Below, piece after piece: positions 1 to 4,502 of a stretch of DNA of 7,710 nucleotides. How positions within the stretch are numbered: position 1 is the stretch's first letter; each line of letters starts with the position of its first letter. This DNA is from Acidimicrobiales bacterium (GTDB lineage Bacteria; Actinomycetota; Acidimicrobiia; Acidimicrobiales; RAAP-2): contig JASHWO010000190.1 in assembly GCA_030044045.1 (NCBI GenBank), forward strand, positions 1 to 7,710, in the 5' to 3' direction. The notes under the pieces are model-generated. The model was not told the origin of the DNA. It worked only from the letters and a program-made list of their open reading frames with translations, and ran no database searches. The translations under genes were made by a program, and so were the position numbers.

Positions 1-203
1 TGCCCAACCGCCCGCTCCGGGCCGTCGCCGGCCGCCCGCCCCCGGCTGCGGCGTCCGGCGGTGCCGGCCGCTGGCTGGCTGGCTCTGTGCGCCCCCTCTG
101 CTGCTTCCTGCGGCCCGCCGCCGCTCCTCGCCGCCCCTGGTCCCGGCTCGCTGTCCCGGTCCCGGTGTCGGGTGCGCGCGTCTGCCTCTCTCTCCCCGCA
201 ACT

Positions 204-218
204 TGACAGTGTACGAAC
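204..218 (+). repeat. 15-bp motif shared with 2114-2128
   Basis: TGACAGTGTACGAAC here matches TGACAATGTACGAAC at 2114-2128 at 14 of 15 positions. At the second site the motif forms the right arm of an inverted repeat next to the 102-bp repeat. Here no left arm is visible upstream, so this may be an orphan arm of the same element. TTGACA (203-208) resembles a -35 box, but no -10 element follows at the right distance. Confidence 0.5.
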
Positions 219-222
219 CTTC

Positions 223-244
223 GCCCCTCGTGCCGGTGAGGGGC
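223..244. terminator. Hairpin downstream of vapC, possible terminator
   Basis: GCCCCTC (223-229) and GAGGGGC (238-244) form a perfect 7-bp GC-rich stem with an 8-base loop. It begins 52 bases beyond the vapC stop codon on the minus strand and could end that transcript. It has no T-run, so the terminator role is inferred from position only. Confidence 0.35.
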
Positions 245-295
245 ACTCGTCTACGTGGGGAGAGCCGCTCCGTTAGTGGTTTCGAGTCAAGGTCG

Positions 296-721
296 TTACG
301 AGCCCGGCACGGCTGGGAGTAGTTCCAAGGCTTCGACGTGTTGGGGGCGGACGACGACAAAGTCGCGGCGGTTCAAGGTCGCCAGTCGGGCAGTTCCCAG
401 CCGTTCGGCCAAGGCGATCAGGGAGGCGTCGGTTCCACCGAGCCGGAGGTCTGCGTACTCCTGGACCAGGTCACCGACGCGTAGCCAGTCGTCGTGGGTC
501 AAGGATTCGACAGAGAGCACACCGTCAGTGATCGACCTGAAGAGAGCGGCTTCGGCACTCGGCCCCAGTTGGCGGTCGATGAGGTAGGCCGCCTCGGCGA
601 TCACCAGGGGACTCGTGACAAGTGGTCCCGGGTCGGCTTCGAGCAGCTCCCGGCACTGCCGGTGGTGGGCGTCATCGACATCCGCGGTGGCCACCAGCGG
701 GCCGGTATCGACCAACAGCAC
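296..721 (-). CDS. vapC: VapC-family PIN-domain ribonuclease toxin
   Basis: This 141-residue protein has the length and sequence of a VapC toxin, a Mg/Mn-dependent endoribonuclease that cleaves RNA (in characterised members often tRNA or rRNA) and so blocks translation. The PIN-domain acidic residues are visible: Asp5 in the opening LLVDTGPL strand, Glu43 in VIAEAAYLID, and Asp98 in GGTDASLIALAERLG. The C-terminal ATLNRRDF segment, where a fourth acidic residue often sits, has Asn117 and Asp120. The start is GTG at 721-719, immediately after the TGA of the antitoxin gene (724-722), so the pair is almost certainly translationally coupled. The protein is full length with no visible defect. Assignment to VapC is firm; the RNA target cannot be predicted. 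Confidence 0.93.
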   Translation of the reverse strand: MLLVDTGPLVATADVDDAHHRQCRELLEADPGPLVTSPLVIAEAAYLIDRQLGPSAEAALFRSITDGVLSVESLTHDDWLRVGDLVQEYADLRLGGTDASLIALAERLGTARLATLNRRDFVVVRPQHVEALELLPAVPGS

Positions 722-967
722 TCAGTCGCGCCCGAACCCGTCAGCGAGCAGCTCGTCGGCGTGTTCGGCCCCGCGGCTGGTGCCAGAGGCCCCGATCGCG
801 GCAAAGGCCAGGTGACGGCGTGAACTGGCCGAGCTTCCTGGCTGGCCGAGGCCGGCGGCGAGCAACTTCGCCGACAGTTCGTCCACGGTCACGCCGCGAC
901 GTGCTGCCTCTGCTGCCAGCCTGTCGCCCAGGCTCTCGGGTACGTGGACCGTCGTGGACACGACCAC
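722..967 (-). CDS. vapB: VapB-family ribbon-helix-helix antitoxin
   Basis: This 81-residue protein lies directly upstream of vapC and abuts it. Residues about 5-40 (TTVHVPESLGDRLAAEAARRG and what follows) fit a ribbon-helix-helix DNA-binding dimerisation domain. The C-terminal segment, with AFAAIGASG and ADELLADGFGRD, matches the toxin-wrapping tail typical of VapB antitoxins. It should neutralise VapC and, with it, repress this operon. The start is uncertain: GTG at 967 gives 81 residues, while GTG at 961 (third codon) gives 79. There is no clear Shine-Dalgarno sequence, but a TATCCT hexamer on the minus strand ends 7 bases before the second GTG, which would suit a leaderless transcript. A near-palindrome at 982-998 could be its operator. 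Confidence 0.87.
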   Translation of the reverse strand: MVVSTTVHVPESLGDRLAAEAARRGVTVDELSAKLLAAGLGQPGSSASSRRHLAFAAIGASGTSRGAEHADELLADGFGRD

Positions 968-981
968 CAGGATAGAGCCGT

Positions 982-998
982 TCCGGCACCGTGGCGGA
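982..998. promoter_or_regulatory. Near-palindrome upstream of vapB, candidate operator
   Basis: TCCGGCACCGTGGCGGA is a 17-base near-palindrome with 7 of 8 base pairs around a central base. It lies 15-31 bases upstream of the vapB start, next to the presumed -10 hexamer (TATCCT on the minus strand). VapB/VapC complexes usually bind palindromes in their own promoter, so an autoregulatory operator is likely but unproven. Confidence 0.4.
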
Positions 999-1059
999 CA
1001 CGAGAGGGCTGACAGAAGACACTCTGCGGCTTTGGCGTATAGACCGGCGAGGTCGGTGA

Positions 1060-1075
1060 CGGGCTGATCAGCCCG
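1060..1075. repeat. Perfect 16-bp palindrome beside repeat A
   Basis: CGGGCTGATCAGCCCG is self-complementary over all 16 bases and ends 4 bases before the first 102-bp repeat. It could form a 6-bp hairpin with a GATC loop. On the minus strand it contains the TGA that closes the reading frame running through repeat A. It may be a terminator for a lost minus-strand gene or a protein-binding site. Confidence 0.55.
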
Positions 1076-1079
1076 AAAC

Positions 1080-1181
1080 TCGGTACCCGTCCCGGCGGAC
1101 CTTGGCGTGCCGGGCCACCAGCACGACCGTCGGCCCGTCTACCAGGGCGTTCAGGTTCGTATGGTGTAAAGCTGGGGGCGC
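1080..1181 (+). repeat. 102-bp direct repeat, copy A
   Basis: This stretch matches 2006-2107 at 100 of 102 positions, offset by 926 bases and in the same orientation. The two copies bracket the HicA-like toxin-antitoxin pair. Inside lies the core shared with the third copy, GTTCAGGTTCGT...GTGTAAAGCTGG. On the minus strand one frame stays open through the whole repeat. Between copies A and B one substitution is silent in that frame and the other changes Asn to His. No known insertion sequence end was recognised. Confidence 0.9.
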
Positions 1182-1184
1182 TTG

Positions 1185-1212
1185 TTGACAGTTAGCAACA
1201 CTTTGCTGTAGT
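1185..1212 (+). promoter_or_regulatory. Promoter with operator-like symmetry for the HicA-like operon
   Basis: TTGACA (1185-1190) is a perfect -35 box, followed after 16 bases by TGTAGT (1207-1212), a 4/6 match to the -10 consensus. Transcription would start at about 1219-1221, at or just before the GTG start of the downstream gene, implying a leaderless or nearly leaderless mRNA. Two short inverted repeats lie in the core promoter: TGTTG-N8-CAACA (1183-1200) and AGCAA-cact-TTGCT (1194-1207). They are plausible binding sites for the HTH antitoxin encoded in the operon. Confidence 0.65.
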
Positions 1213-1220
1213 GTGCCTGG

Positions 1221-1457
1221 GTGGCCCGCAAGCGGCACCCCTCAGGGGTGATCGAAGAGGCGGTCCGCTACGCCGAGTCCAATGGCTGGAGCTACCGGGC
1301 ATCGGGGAAGTCGGCCCACGCCTGGGGTTTCGTCGTCTGTCCAGGAGACTGTCCCCAGCTTGCTGTGTGGTCCACCCCGCGGGTGCCCGAGCACCACGCC
1401 CGGGCCATTCGGCGGGCCGTGGACCGCTGTCCTCACTCGAGGGGAGGATCGACATGA
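1221..1457 (+). CDS. Small HicA-like putative toxin
   Basis: This 78-residue basic protein shows the helix-strand-strand-helix order of HicA-type double-stranded-RNA-binding-fold ribonucleases: helix about 8-21 (SGVIEEAVRYAESNG), strands about 33-40 (HAWGFVVC) and 47-52 (LAVWST), and a final basic helix about 57-69. His33 in GKSAHAWG occupies the position of the catalytic histidine of HicA. It belongs, from memory, to a widespread small-protein family with the HAWG and VWSTP-HA-IRRAVD signature, always next to an HTH gene. Cys40, Cys44 and Cys70-x-His72 could form a metal site. The GTG start sits where the promoter predicts the transcript start. Its stop overlaps the next start as ATGA. The toxin role is inferred from fold and context. 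Confidence 0.72.
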   Translation: MARKRHPSGVIEEAVRYAESNGWSYRASGKSAHAWGFVVCPGDCPQLAVWSTPRVPEHHARAIRRAVDRCPHSRGGST

Positions 1458-1984
1458 ACACCTACAACGTCACCCTGCTGGTCACCGGCGTCGACGAAGA
1501 CCGCCTCGATGACATCTACGAGGCGACCGAGGGCGCAGCCACCGTCGAGGTGGGCGACCAGTGGGCCAGCGCGATCGAGTTCGACATCGACGCTGACACC
1601 TTCGCCGACGCGGTCCTTCAGGCCATCGACCAGATCGAGCAGGTCTCCGGCTTGAGCGTGGTGCGGGTCGAGCCGGACCAGTTGGTATGGGCATCGGAGA
1701 TCGCCGAGCGGGTGGGGCGGACCCGCCAGTCCATCGACCAACTGGTCAAGGGCCAGCGCGGGCCCGGCGGCTTCCCTGCCCCGGTGTCGGGGAGTGCCCG
1801 CAATCCCCTATGGCGTTGGGCCGACGTCGAGGCCTGGTTCGCCGCCTACGAGCACCGGGAGATGGACGCCGAGCGTCCGGCGGTGGTCGGGGCGGTCAAC
1901 GGAGCCCTGGAGGCACGGCGCAACCTGCACGCCCAGCCCAATGCCGAGCTGGCGGCCCGGCTGGAGGCGTTGATCGGGGCCTGA
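1454..1984 (+). CDS. Helix-turn-helix antitoxin-like partner protein
   Basis: This 176-residue acidic protein is the likely antitoxin and autorepressor of the HicA-like protein. Residues 1-72 form a small alternating strand/helix domain, possibly HicB-like, that could bind the toxin. Residues about 78-131 (WASEIAERVGRTRQSIDQLV, then FPAPVSG and WRWADVEAWFAAY) form a MerR/excisionase-type winged helix-turn-helix. Residues 132-176 are a helical Ala/Glu-rich tail. ATG at 1454 is chosen because it overlaps the preceding stop (ATGA) and is preceded by GGGGAGGA (1441-1448) at a suitable distance. The frame is open further upstream, to 1211, but that part overlaps the toxin gene. The order toxin first, antitoxin second resembles hicAB. 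Antitoxin identity is inferred from the arrangement. Confidence 0.72.
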   Translation: MNTYNVTLLVTGVDEDRLDDIYEATEGAATVEVGDQWASAIEFDIDADTFADAVLQAIDQIEQVSGLSVVRVEPDQLVWASEIAERVGRTRQSIDQLVKGQRGPGGFPAPVSGSARNPLWRWADVEAWFAAYEHREMDAERPAVVGAVNGALEARRNLHAQPNAELAARLEALIGA

Positions 1985-2005
1985 CGAGCGGAGTCACACC
2001 CGTCG

Positions 2006-2107
2006 TCGGTACCCGTCCCGGCGGACCTTGGCGTGCCGGGCCACCAGCACGACCGTCGGGCCGTCTACCAGGGCGTTCAGGTTCGTATTGTGTAAAGCTG
2101 GGGGCGC
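2006..2107 (+). repeat. 102-bp direct repeat, copy B
   Basis: This copy begins 21 bases after the antitoxin stop codon and is 100/102 identical to 1080-1181. Repeat A plus the toxin-antitoxin pair therefore form a unit of 926 bases that homologous recombination between the copies could excise or duplicate. At its right end the repeat overlaps the inverted-repeat structure at 2081-2128. Confidence 0.9.
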
Positions 2108-2128
2108 CGACCCTGACAATGTACGAAC
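2081..2128. repeat. Inverted repeat at the right end of copy B
   Basis: GTTCGTATTGT (2081-2091) pairs with ACAATGTACGAAC (2116-2128), giving 11 base pairs interrupted by a two-base bulge around a 24-base centre. The same architecture, with a compensating base-pair change, is seen at 6221-6270. The right arm is the 15-bp motif also present at 204-218. It could be a recombinase or regulator site or a stem in RNA. Confidence 0.65.
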
Positions 2129-2284
2129 GGCGACCAACCAGGACATCGTCGCCCCGGCGCCGCGCCACCGGGAGCACGCCCGGGTGGAGGACCCGACGGA
2201 CCCGAGGACAGTCGGGTGCCGTCTTCGCCTAGCCTGCTCCCGAGAGCGGGTCTGGCCATCAGGCCCGAATGGTGAGGAGGGTCC

Positions 2285-2674
2285 ATGATCGGCGAAAAGG
2301 TCCAGCACTTCCAGGGCAAGGGCACTGACCTGAGCGGGCTTCAGGAAAAGATCGAGAGCTACCTGAAGTCCGACGGCTTCTCGACCCAGACGTCGCCGTC
2401 GAGCTCGCACGGCACGGTGATCCAGGCAAAGAAGGGTGGCTTCCTCCGCGGCGTAGTGGACGCGGACCGCGCGCTTTCGATCGTGATCTCTGGTGACCCG
2501 AACGACTTCACCGTTCGCATCGGCATCGGCAAATGGTTGCAGAACCTCGGGGTCGCGGCCCTCGAAACCCTGCTGATCTCCGACCTCTTTCTCGTCATCG
2601 ACGTTGGGGAGAGCGCGTGGAACCTCGAGATCGAGGACAAGCTCGCCAAGCAGATCGAATCGTTGGTCGGCTGA
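2285..2674 (+). CDS. Conserved-looking protein of unknown function
   Basis: This 129-residue protein was not assigned to a family. The start is well supported: ATG at 2285 follows GAGGAGGG at 2274-2281. Residues 1-30 look like an amphipathic helix (LQEKIESYLKSDG). Residues 40-80 form alternating strands (GTVIQAKK, ALSIVISG, DFTVRIGIG), followed by a hydrophobic segment (about 84-107, WLQNLGVAALETLLISDLFL). The C-terminus is a charged helix (about 112-127). This could be a small alpha-beta fold, possibly membrane-associated through the hydrophobic segment. There is no signal peptide. Codon choice is GC-rich but slightly less so than in the transporter genes. The nearest neighbours are the repeat region upstream and a small ORF downstream in the same frame, with no link to a pathway. 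Confidence 0.75.
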   Translation: MIGEKVQHFQGKGTDLSGLQEKIESYLKSDGFSTQTSPSSSHGTVIQAKKGGFLRGVVDADRALSIVISGDPNDFTVRIGIGKWLQNLGVAALETLLISDLFLVIDVGESAWNLEIEDKLAKQIESLVG

Positions 2675-2709
2675 GCCTCACGAAGAACGCCCGGAGTCCC
2701 CCTCGTCGT

Positions 2710-2723
2710 TCTGCGCCCGCAGA
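2710..2723. terminator. Small hairpin after the 129-residue gene
   Basis: TCTGC-gccc-GCAGA forms a 5-bp stem 36 bases after the stop at 2674. It has no T-run, so it is only a weak candidate terminator. Confidence 0.2.
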
Positions 2724-2743
2724 CGCGTTCTATCGCCGAACCC

Positions 2744-2932
2744 ATGCTCGACTATCTCGGATCACCGGAGATCCTTGACCGAGGCGTGATGGTCCTGACC
2801 CCCGAGGTGGAACCCAACAAGTGGCGGCACCGGATCCTGCAGAACCAGCGTGGGGTGATCCTCGCCGACGTGCTGCGCTGGCGGAGCACCGTCAGCGTGG
2901 CGAGACTTCCCTATCATCTCGTCGGCGACTGA
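2744..2932 (+). CDS. Possible small ORF, 62 residues, unknown
   Basis: This frame encodes 62 residues, with GVMVLTPEVEPNKWRHRILQ near its middle, and is not recognised. Its third codon positions are mostly G or C, as expected for real coding in this genome, which argues against chance. The start is weak: ATG at 2744 has no Shine-Dalgarno sequence, while ATG at 2789 (47 residues) has only GAGG at 2781-2784. It is in the same frame as the upstream 129-residue gene, 69 bases after that gene's stop. It could be a genuine small gene or the remnant of a longer C-terminal region. The end is convergent with the membrane-protein gene at 2959-3429. Confidence 0.4.
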   Translation: MLDYLGSPEILDRGVMVLTPEVEPNKWRHRILQNQRGVILADVLRWRSTVSVARLPYHLVGD

Positions 2933-2940
2933 TCACTGCT

Positions 2941-2952
2941 CGGACCGGTCCG
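2941..2952. repeat. 12-bp palindrome between convergent genes
   Basis: CGGACCGGTCCG is a perfect palindrome in the 26-base gap between two convergent genes. It could contribute to bidirectional termination, but no T-run is present and the short stem makes this weak. Confidence 0.25.
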
Positions 2953-2958
2953 CCATAT

Positions 2959-3429
2959 CTACGCTCGCCCGTCGTCGGTCGCGCTGTTGGTCAGGCGCTC
3001 GAGGATCACGTCCTGGGCCAAGAGGTGCTCTTGGATCTTCACTGCCTCATGGAGCACCGCGTCGGCATCGTTGTAGGTCGCCTCGGAGCGCTTGTCGGCC
3101 GCGGCGGCCAGCACGTTCTGGCCGACGATGATGACCGACAGCAGGACCAACTGGAGGAAGGTCTGGGATACCCAGGACACCAGGGTGACGGCGTTGTGCG
3201 AACTGATGGCCTGGGGCAGGCTGATGAGAGCGAGGGCGGCGAAGGCGTAGGCGCACCACATGGTGCCCACCCCATTGGTCACCTTCACGGCGAACCAGGC
3301 GTTGAAGCGGGCCATCCCGCTGCCCGTCGGTAGCTGCCCAGCGACCGTGACCGGCTTGTCGAGGTTCCCCTCCAGCTTGGCTTTCGTGCGGTGGTGCGGG
3401 ACGTAGTCGTAGATGGCATGGTCGGTCAT
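2959..3429 (-). CDS. Two-helix membrane protein, DUF1003-like
   Basis: This 156-residue protein has a soluble N-terminus (about 1-45), two membrane helices (about 54-75 and 82-107, the second containing FLQLVLLSVIIVGQNVLAAA), and a charged helical C-terminus (about 110-146, with DKRSEATYNDADAVLHEAVK). The pattern of two helices, a GQN motif and a charged coiled-coil-like tail recalls DUF1003 and low-affinity iron permease-like proteins, but the match is by eye and no transport activity can be claimed. The start is ATG at 3429 with AAGGAG 8 bases upstream on the minus strand. It lies 86 bp downstream of mntP on the same strand and could be co-transcribed, which would tie it to metal or envelope homeostasis. 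Confidence 0.75.
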   Translation of the reverse strand: MTDHAIYDYVPHHRTKAKLEGNLDKPVTVAGQLPTGSGMARFNAWFAVKVTNGVGTMWCAYAFAALALISLPQAISSHNAVTLVSWVSQTFLQLVLLSVIIVGQNVLAAAADKRSEATYNDADAVLHEAVKIQEHLLAQDVILERLTNSATDDGRA

Positions 3430-3464
3430 CTGGGGGGCTCCTTGGGGTCGTGGTGGGCTACTGG

Positions 3465-3499
3465 CCAGGGTCTACTACGAGGAACTCCTCATGACCTGG
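3465..3499. other. Nested hairpin between mntP and the downstream gene
   Basis: CCAGGGTC (3465-3472) can pair with GACCTGG (3493-3499) with a single bulged base, enclosing a second small stem, GAGG-aact-CCTC (3479-3490). The structure sits in the 86-base gap between mntP and the two-helix protein gene. It could cause partial termination or protect an mRNA end; no T-run is visible. Confidence 0.3.
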
Positions 3500-3515
3500 G
3501 CCTGACGCCCCGCCT

Positions 3516-4115
3516 CTACAGCAGACCCACCCCGATGGCCACCCCGACGAGGACGAGGACAACGCCGCCGACCAGCTCGCTCCGCCACCCGAGCCGCGCT
3601 CCGAGCCGCCCGCCTATCTCGAGACCCAGCAACGAGAGGGCGACGCTGACCACGGCGATGGTGACGGCGGCGACCACGAGGTCGACGTGGTAGGCGCCGA
3701 GGGCGAAACCGATGACGAGATTGTCGATGCTGAGCGCCCCACCGATCAGGACGAGATGACGGACGCTCAGCTCCGGGCCTTTGGTCTCCCCTCGGTCGCG
3801 GAGGAGTCCGCTCACGATGGCGTAGGTACCAGCGGCGCCGAGCAGTGCGCCGGCGGCTGGTTTGGCGGTGTTGCCCAGATCGTGCGCCAGTGAGCGACCG
3901 AGCAGGAGGCCGACGACCGGCATGAGGCCTTCGAATACCCCGAAGATCACGGCGACCCGGACACGGAGCTTCCGGTCGACACCGGCGACACCGAGTGCGG
4001 TCGACGCGGCGAAGTTGTCCAGCCCCACCGACATCGCGACCAGGAGGAGCGCGACCACCTTGGGAGGGTAATCGGCCTGGGGTCCCGACAACGTGCTTGG
4101 CGTCGCCGTGTCCAT
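3516..4115 (-). CDS. mntP: MntP-type manganese efflux pump
   Basis: This 199-residue integral membrane protein exports Mn(II) in characterised relatives and protects cells from manganese excess. It shows the internal duplication of the family: helix 1 carries SVGLDNFAAS (Asp33-Asn34) and helix 4 carries ALSIDNLVIG (Asp131-Asn132), the paired Asp residues expected to line the transport path. FGVFEGLMPVVG (58-69) is another family hallmark. About six hydrophobic helices fit the usual size. ATG at 4115 places a short polar N-terminus before helix 1. An in-frame ATG at 4250 would add 45 residues unrelated to the family and is rejected. No Shine-Dalgarno sequence is visible; TATCCC 5 bases upstream could be the -10 of a leaderless transcript. 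It is divergent from an NRAMP importer. Confidence 0.9.
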   Translation of the reverse strand: MDTATPSTLSGPQADYPPKVVALLLVAMSVGLDNFAASTALGVAGVDRKLRVRVAVIFGVFEGLMPVVGLLLGRSLAHDLGNTAKPAAGALLGAAGTYAIVSGLLRDRGETKGPELSVRHLVLIGGALSIDNLVIGFALGAYHVDLVVAAVTIAVVSVALSLLGLEIGGRLGARLGWRSELVGGVVLVLVGVAIGVGLL

Positions 4116-4140
4116 GTCGTGGGATAGCGGGCACAGCTGG

Positions 4141-4171
4141 CTGACATGAGCGACGGCGTCCGGGGTACAAT
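4141..4171 (+). promoter_or_regulatory. Candidate promoter of the NRAMP leader transcript
   Basis: TACAAT (4166-4171) is a 5/6 match to the -10 consensus. CTGACA (4141-4146) is a 5/6 match to -35, though the 19-base spacer is long; TGACAT (4142-4147) would give 18. Transcription would start at about 4178-4179, giving a leader of some 325 bases before the NRAMP gene. A GACGGCGTC palindrome (4152-4160) lies within the spacer and could be an operator. The mntP start is only 26 bases away on the other strand. Confidence 0.5.
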
Positions 4172-4199
4172 GCCTGCGAGATGTAACGACCCCGATCCG

Positions 4200-4208
4200 A
4201 GGAGGTGA
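4200..4208 (+). promoter_or_regulatory. Perfect ribosome-binding site of the leader ORF
   Basis: AGGAGGTGA is fully complementary to the 3' end of bacterial 16S rRNA and lies 5 bases before the ATG at 4214. It is the strongest ribosome-binding site in the window and is stronger than that of the NRAMP gene itself, which argues that the 17-codon ORF is really translated. Confidence 0.75.
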
Positions 4209-4213
4209 GCCAG

Positions 4214-4267
4214 ATGAAGTCCGAACCCCCCAGTACCTGGCGCCCTCCATCGTTCGATCGGGTCTGA
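4214..4267 (+). CDS. 17-codon proline-rich leader peptide upstream of NRAMP
   Basis: The ORF reads MKSEPPSTWRPPSFDRV followed by TGA. It has a perfect Shine-Dalgarno sequence, lies about 36 bases after the predicted transcript start and ends 235 bases before the NRAMP start. Two Pro-Pro pairs (codons 5-6 and 11-12), the first preceded by Glu, are the kind of sequence on which ribosomes slow or destabilise. Salmonella MgtL, which controls the Mg transporter gene mgtA, is also a 17-codon proline-rich leader peptide whose poor translation at low Mg or low proline allows transcription to continue. I see no sequence homology to MgtL; the comparison is of length, composition and position. The regulatory function is therefore an inference. 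Confidence 0.55.
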   Translation: MKSEPPSTWRPPSFDRV

Positions 4268-4440
4268 CGCATTCGTCGCAGCTCGCCTCTTTCCTTGACG
4301 GTCAGTCGTTGACCTGCGTCGGTTTCGTCCCGGAGCTTCGTTCGACTTCTCGTTGACTGCTCCGCCACGGCGTTGGAGAGCACACTCCACCGTCTGACGC
4401 GCCCCGTCCGTCATCTATTGGGACTCTGGTCCCTCATCTT
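4268..4440 (+). promoter_or_regulatory. Structured leader region between leader ORF and NRAMP
   Basis: Three hairpins are visible by eye: GGTCA-gtcgt-TGACC (4300-4314), CTCC-GCC-ac-GGC-gtt-GGAG (4360-4378), and GGGAC-tctg-GTCCC (4420-4433) followed by TCATCTT. The last resembles a weak intrinsic terminator. No known riboswitch consensus (M-box, yybP-ykoY) was recognised. The stretch has no convincing ORF. Together with the leader peptide it looks like an attenuator, but folding energies were not computed. Confidence 0.4.
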
Positions 4441-4480
4441 GCGCGCCTGCGCAGTCGCCACTAGGCGCGTCCAACGCGCC
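4441..4480 (+). promoter_or_regulatory. Mutually exclusive hairpins before the NRAMP ribosome-binding site
   Basis: GGCGCGT (4464-4470) can pair perfectly with ACGCGCC (4474-4480) to form a 7-bp stem that ends 9 bases before the Shine-Dalgarno sequence (GGAAGGA, 4490-4496). The same seven bases can instead pair with GCGCGCC (4441-4447), again 7 pairs including one G-U. Both cannot form at once, which is the hallmark of an attenuator or riboswitch expression platform. Confidence 0.5.
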
Positions 4481-4502
4481 CAAATACCGGGAAGGACCTT
4501 CG

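Larger units (their letters stand above)
1..295. other. Extremely GC-rich stretch without a supported gene
   Basis: No gene could be supported here. The first 200 bases are very rich in G and C, with pyrimidine-rich runs on the plus strand and short iterations such as GGCT repeated around positions 69-84. Frame 1 stays open from base 1 to base 276, but the translation is only Pro/Ala/Ser/Arg/Cys-rich low-complexity sequence, with no start-site signal and no recognisable domain. It could be the tail of a disordered coding region entering from the left, or non-coding DNA. Two smaller elements lie at its right end: a 15-bp motif also found at 2114-2128, and a perfect hairpin at 223-244. Confidence 0.5.

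Noticed and set aside
203..231. Promoter at the TTGACA near the left end
   Set aside because: No -10-like hexamer lies 15-19 bases downstream, and no supported plus-strand gene follows.
61..276. 71-residue ORF in the GC-rich left end
   Set aside because: The translation is low-complexity Pro/Ala/Ser/Arg sequence with no ribosome-binding site or domain; open frames are expected by chance at this GC content.
1080..2128. Integron attC sites flanking the toxin-antitoxin cassette
   Set aside because: The arms do not fit the RYYYAAC and GTTRRRY core boxes in the required orientation, and no integrase gene is present.
1687..2232. 181-residue plus-strand ORF overlapping the HTH gene and repeat B
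   Set aside because: It is a frame-shifted shadow of the HTH gene that continues into non-coding repeat sequence, with a low-complexity Arg/Gly/Pro translation.
4116..4250. Upstream extension of mntP to the ATG at 4250
   Set aside because: The extra 45 residues show no family similarity, and the stretch overlaps the likely promoter and leader ORF of the opposite strand.
3475..4383. 302-residue minus-strand ORF over mntP
   Set aside because: It is in another frame on the same strand as mntP and is very Arg-rich with no domain; mntP is clearly the real gene.
4116..4502. Known metal riboswitch (M-box or yybP-ykoY) upstream of the transporters
   Set aside because: The conserved core motifs of these classes, as far as I remember them, are not seen on either strand.
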